Part shown: positions 61,967 to 64,000 of the stretch, piece after piece
How the letters are laid out: every line of letters starts with the position of its first letter
Numbering within the stretch: position 1 is the stretch's first letter
DNA from: JALOAT01 sp041677345
Lineage (GTDB): Bacteria; Pseudomonadota; Gammaproteobacteria; Thiohalomonadales; Thiohalomonadaceae
DNA length: 64,000 nt
Direction of reading: 5' to 3'
NCBI GenBank assembly: GCA_041677345.1
Contig: JBAYQE010000003.1
Coordinates: forward strand, 1 to 64,000
Program-made: the position numbers and the translations under genes
Notes under the pieces: generated by a model
The model's input: only the letters and a program-made list of their open reading frames with translations
The model's database searches: none
What the model was told of the DNA's origin: nothing

Positions 61967-62722
61967 GTGACGCTTTCCGAACAACTGCTGCTTTTCATGG
62001 CCGCCGTACTGGCCAACGGCTTCTCGGCCTTCGCGGGTGGCGGCGCCGGCCTGCTGCAACTGCCTGTGTTGATCTTTCTCGGGCTGCCGTTCGCGGTGGC
62101 GCTTGCCACCCACAAGATCGCCACCGTGGCGTTGGGCATCGGCGCCACCCTGCGCCATCTGCATGAACGCGCCCTGGAGCGGCGTTTCGTGCTGTTCATC
62201 CTCGCCACCGGCGTGCCAGGGGTGGTGTTGGGTGCGAGCGTGGTGCTGTCGCTACCGGATGCGGCTGCACGCATTGCCCTCGGCGTGCTCACGTTCGCCC
62301 TCGGCATGTACTCCTTCCTGCGCCGCGACCTGGGCCAAAATCATGCGCCGCGACATCGCGATCGTCGGGGCATGCTGATCGGTGGCGGGGTCCTGTTTCT
62401 CATCGGCGGGCTGAACGGCTCCCTCACCTCGGGCACGGGCCTGTTCGTCACGCTCTGGCTGGTGCGCTGGTTCGGACTGGACTACCAGCGTGCCGTGGCC
62501 TACACGCTGGTGCTGGTGGGCATGTTCTGGAACGGTGCCGGAGCCCTTACCCTGGGCGTGCTGGGTGAGGTGCAGTGGAGCTGGCTGCCGGCACTCATCG
62601 CCGGCTCGCTGGCGGGCGGCTATCTGGGCGCCCATTTCGCCATCGCCAAGGGTAACCGCCTCATCAAGCGCGCCTTCGAAGCGGTCACCCTGCTGGTGGG
62701 ATTGAAACTGATCCTCGGCTGA
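61967..62722 (+). CDS. TSUP (TauE/SafE) family membrane protein
   Basis: The 251-residue protein has about seven or eight hydrophobic helices, with NGFSAFAGGGAGLLQLPVLI in the first half and GGLNGSLTSGTGLFVTLWLV in the second. It belongs to the anion transporter family of the carrier at 31.4 kb but is only distantly similar. The start is a GTG. It converges on pyrE, with a heptamer inverted repeat between. Confidence 0.85.
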   Translation: MTLSEQLLLFMAAVLANGFSAFAGGGAGLLQLPVLIFLGLPFAVALATHKIATVALGIGATLRHLHERALERRFVLFILATGVPGVVLGASVVLSLPDAAARIALGVLTFALGMYSFLRRDLGQNHAPRHRDRRGMLIGGGVLFLIGGLNGSLTSGTGLFVTLWLVRWFGLDYQRAVAYTLVLVGMFWNGAGALTLGVLGEVQWSWLPALIAGSLAGGYLGAHFAIAKGNRLIKRAFEAVTLLVGLKLILG

Positions 62723-62736
62723 GAAGAAAAAGCGCT

Positions 62737-62861
62737 CAACGCAAAGGCGCAAAGAACGCCGAGGGCGCAAAGGTGTCATGGGCTGACGTCCGCAAGCCAG
62801 GACGTCGCCGCCCCATCAACCCGCTCTTTGCGTCCTTTGCGTTCTTTGCGCCTTTGCGTTG
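62737..62861. repeat. Heptamer inverted repeat between the TSUP gene and pyrE
   Basis: Arms at 62737-62772 and 62826-62861 are 36 nt each and pair at 33 of 36 positions around a 53-nt loop. Each arm has four CGCAAAG-type heptamers at offsets 4, 12, 21 and 30. It lies between convergent genes and just beyond the pyrE stop. Confidence 0.92.
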
Positions 62862-62871
62862 GGCTGTGCTC

Positions 62872-63510
62872 TCAAATGCCGTACTGGGCGCGGTAGGCGC
62901 GGATGGCTTCCACGTCTGCGGTGCGGCCCTGTTCTTCCAGGTATTCGATGAGGTCGGCCAGGGCGACGATGCTGATCACCTGAAGGCCGTAGTTGCGTTC
63001 CACTTCCTGGATGGCGGAGAGTTCGCCGGTGCCGCGTTCCTGGCGATCGAGGGCGATGACCACGCCGGCCGCCTTCGCACCCGTGGCCTCGATGAGCGCC
63101 ATGGATTCACGGATGGCGGTGCCTGCGGTGATGACGTCATCGACGATAAGCACGCGCCCGGCCAGCGGCGCACCCACGATGTTGCCGCCCTCGCCGTGAT
63201 CCTTGGCCTCCTTGCGATTGAAGCAATAGGGCAAATCGCGGTCGTGGTGCTCGGCCAGCGCGATGGCGGCGGCGCTCGCCAGTGGGATACCCTTGTAGGC
63301 GGGCCCGAACAGTACGTCGAAAGCAAGCCCGGAGTTGGTGATGGCAGCGGCGTAATAACGGCCGAGGCGCGCCAGCGTGGCACCTGAATTGAACAGGCCT
63401 GCGTTGAAGAAATAGGGACTCACACGGCCCGACTTGAGGGTGAACTGGCCGAAGCGCAGCACGCCGCGTGAGATGGCGAAGTCGAGGAATTCCCGCTGGT
63501 AATCGTGCAT
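62872..63510 (-). CDS. pyrE: Orotate phosphoribosyltransferase
   Basis: PyrE makes orotidine monophosphate from orotate and PRPP. The 212-residue protein has LKSGRVSPYFFNAG, FGPAYKGIPLA, the catalytic RKEAKDHGEGGN loop and the PRPP motif VLIVDDVITAGTA. I start it at the ATG at 63508-63510. The alternative upstream ATG overlaps a perfect TATAAT -10 element. Confidence 0.96.
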   Translation of the reverse strand: MHDYQREFLDFAISRGVLRFGQFTLKSGRVSPYFFNAGLFNSGATLARLGRYYAAAITNSGLAFDVLFGPAYKGIPLASAAAIALAEHHDRDLPYCFNRKEAKDHGEGGNIVGAPLAGRVLIVDDVITAGTAIRESMALIEATGAKAAGVVIALDRQERGTGELSAIQEVERNYGLQVISIVALADLIEYLEEQGRTADVEAIRAYRAQYGI

Positions 63511-63541
63511 GGAGGTGAACCGGGCCTGGAGTGAGGCGGCC

Positions 63542-63570
63542 ATTATAGTCGCCGCTCCCGATGGCCGGAA
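63542..63570 (-). promoter_or_regulatory. Promoter of pyrE
   Basis: A perfect -10 element TATAAT lies on the minus strand at 63542-63547, 32 nt before the ATG. The -35 position (63565-63570) reads TTCCGG, a weak match. No attenuator is evident in the short leader. Confidence 0.5.
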
Positions 63571-63705
63571 CCACGGTACCGGCCGTGCGCACAAATCCAG
63601 GGAAGGGCCGAGCCTTGCGGCGCTCAGGTTCAGCACACAGCGCACCCACCAGCGCCCAGTCCCGGGTATGGGATTTCACAGCCATTGGGTTATGCTCCCG
63701 GCCCC

Positions 63706-64000
63706 ATGAAAATCATCAGCGTCAACGTGAACGGTATCCGCTCTGCCGCGGGCAAGGGTCTCTTCGAGTGGCTCGCGGGGCAGGAGGCGGATGTGGTATG
63801 CGTGCAGGAGACCAAGGCGCAGGAACACCAGCTCGACCCCGCGGTGTTCCGGCCCGCCGGGCTGTCCTGCCACTACTTCGATGCACTGAAGAAGGGCTAC
63901 AGCGGCACCGCCCTGTTTTGCCGCAAGCCGCCCGAGCGGGTGGTTCGGGGCCTCGGTTTCGCGGGCTGCGATGACGAGGGCCGCTACCTGCAAGCAAATT
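63706..64000 (+). CDS. xth: Exodeoxyribonuclease III (partial)
   Basis: The first 98 codons of an AP endonuclease/exonuclease III. The opening MKIISVNVNGIRSAAGKGLFEWL and the metal-binding glutamate in VVCVQETKAQ are typical. The gene runs off the right edge. It is divergent from pyrE, a common arrangement. Confidence 0.93.
   Translation, partial: MKIISVNVNGIRSAAGKGLFEWLAGQEADVVCVQETKAQEHQLDPAVFRPAGLSCHYFDALKKGYSGTALFCRKPPERVVRGLGFAGCDDEGRYLQAN

Overview
This window (64 kb, GC-rich, compact genes, many 1-4 bp overlaps) reads as chromosomal core DNA of a free-living gammaproteobacterium. The evidence is the rpsU-yqeY-dnaG-rpoD block with a tRNA-Ile(CAU) behind it, ftsY-ftsE-ftsX near rpoH, radC-rpmB-rpmG divergent from coaBC-dut, SlmA, and a his-tatABC block. 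A cbb3 oxidase gene beside an FNR-type regulator points to respiration at low oxygen. Two TauE/SafE carriers would fit a sulfur-oxidising Chromatiales-type bacterium, but that placement is an inference from gene content only. No phage, IS transposase, integrase, CRISPR array or secondary-metabolite cluster is visible.

Layout. 1-1.8 kb: ccoN (cut by the left edge) and fnr, leftward. 1.9-7.6 kb: rightward hisB-hisH-hisA-hisF-hisI-hisE-hinT-tatA-tatB-tatC. 7.8-12 kb: leftward RND efflux pump and its lipoprotein adaptor. 12-13.3 kb: PhnD-like binding protein and SRPBCC protein. 13.5-20.3 kb: leftward rmuC, tRNA-Ile2, rpoD, dnaG, yqeY, rpsU. 20.4-25.2 kb: tsaD, plsY, folB-folK, folM, MidA-type methyltransferase. 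25.5-29.9 kb: small hypothetical gene, two more methyltransferases, a VanZ-like protein, cca and an NDUFA9-like gene. 30-36.2 kb: semialdehyde dehydrogenase, TSUP carrier and a short Omp85 protein, archease-rtcB, DUF2288 and a hypothetical gene. 36.4-41.6 kb: leftward ftsY-ftsE-ftsX, a two-receiver GGDEF regulator and rpoH. 41.7-45.9 kb: rightward M16 peptidase pair, rsmD, coaD, ferredoxin. 46-53.8 kb: a CZB-GGDEF cyclase, mutM with a Gld-type ABC exporter operon, a hydantoinase-A-like gene. 53.9-57.7 kb: EAL-HDOD protein, fatty acid desaturase, rpmG, rpmB, radC. 57.8-64 kb: coaBC-dut-argB-slmA, DUF4124 protein, a second TSUP carrier, pyrE and the start of xth.

How the parts work together. 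The his block covers the middle and late steps of histidine synthesis; hisG, hisD and hisC are not here. hinT and the Tat translocase follow in the same direction. The macromolecular synthesis genes start from a good sigma70-type promoter before rpsU. rpoH has a strong match to a sigma-E promoter. Three proteins belong to the cyclic-di-GMP network: two cyclases and one EAL-HDOD protein.

Most unusual signal. A family of intergenic inverted repeats is built from CGCRRAG-type heptamers with 1-2 nt spacers. The best copies have 36-nt arms with four heptamers each (33-34 of 36 positions pair). Five copies are present, two of them inside the his operon, and a CACGGGG variant also occurs. I know of no assigned function. 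Other points worth a look are a hexanucleotide repeat inside rpoD, a possible leader ORF overlapping the rpoD start, and a desaturase with a long unassigned C-terminal extension.
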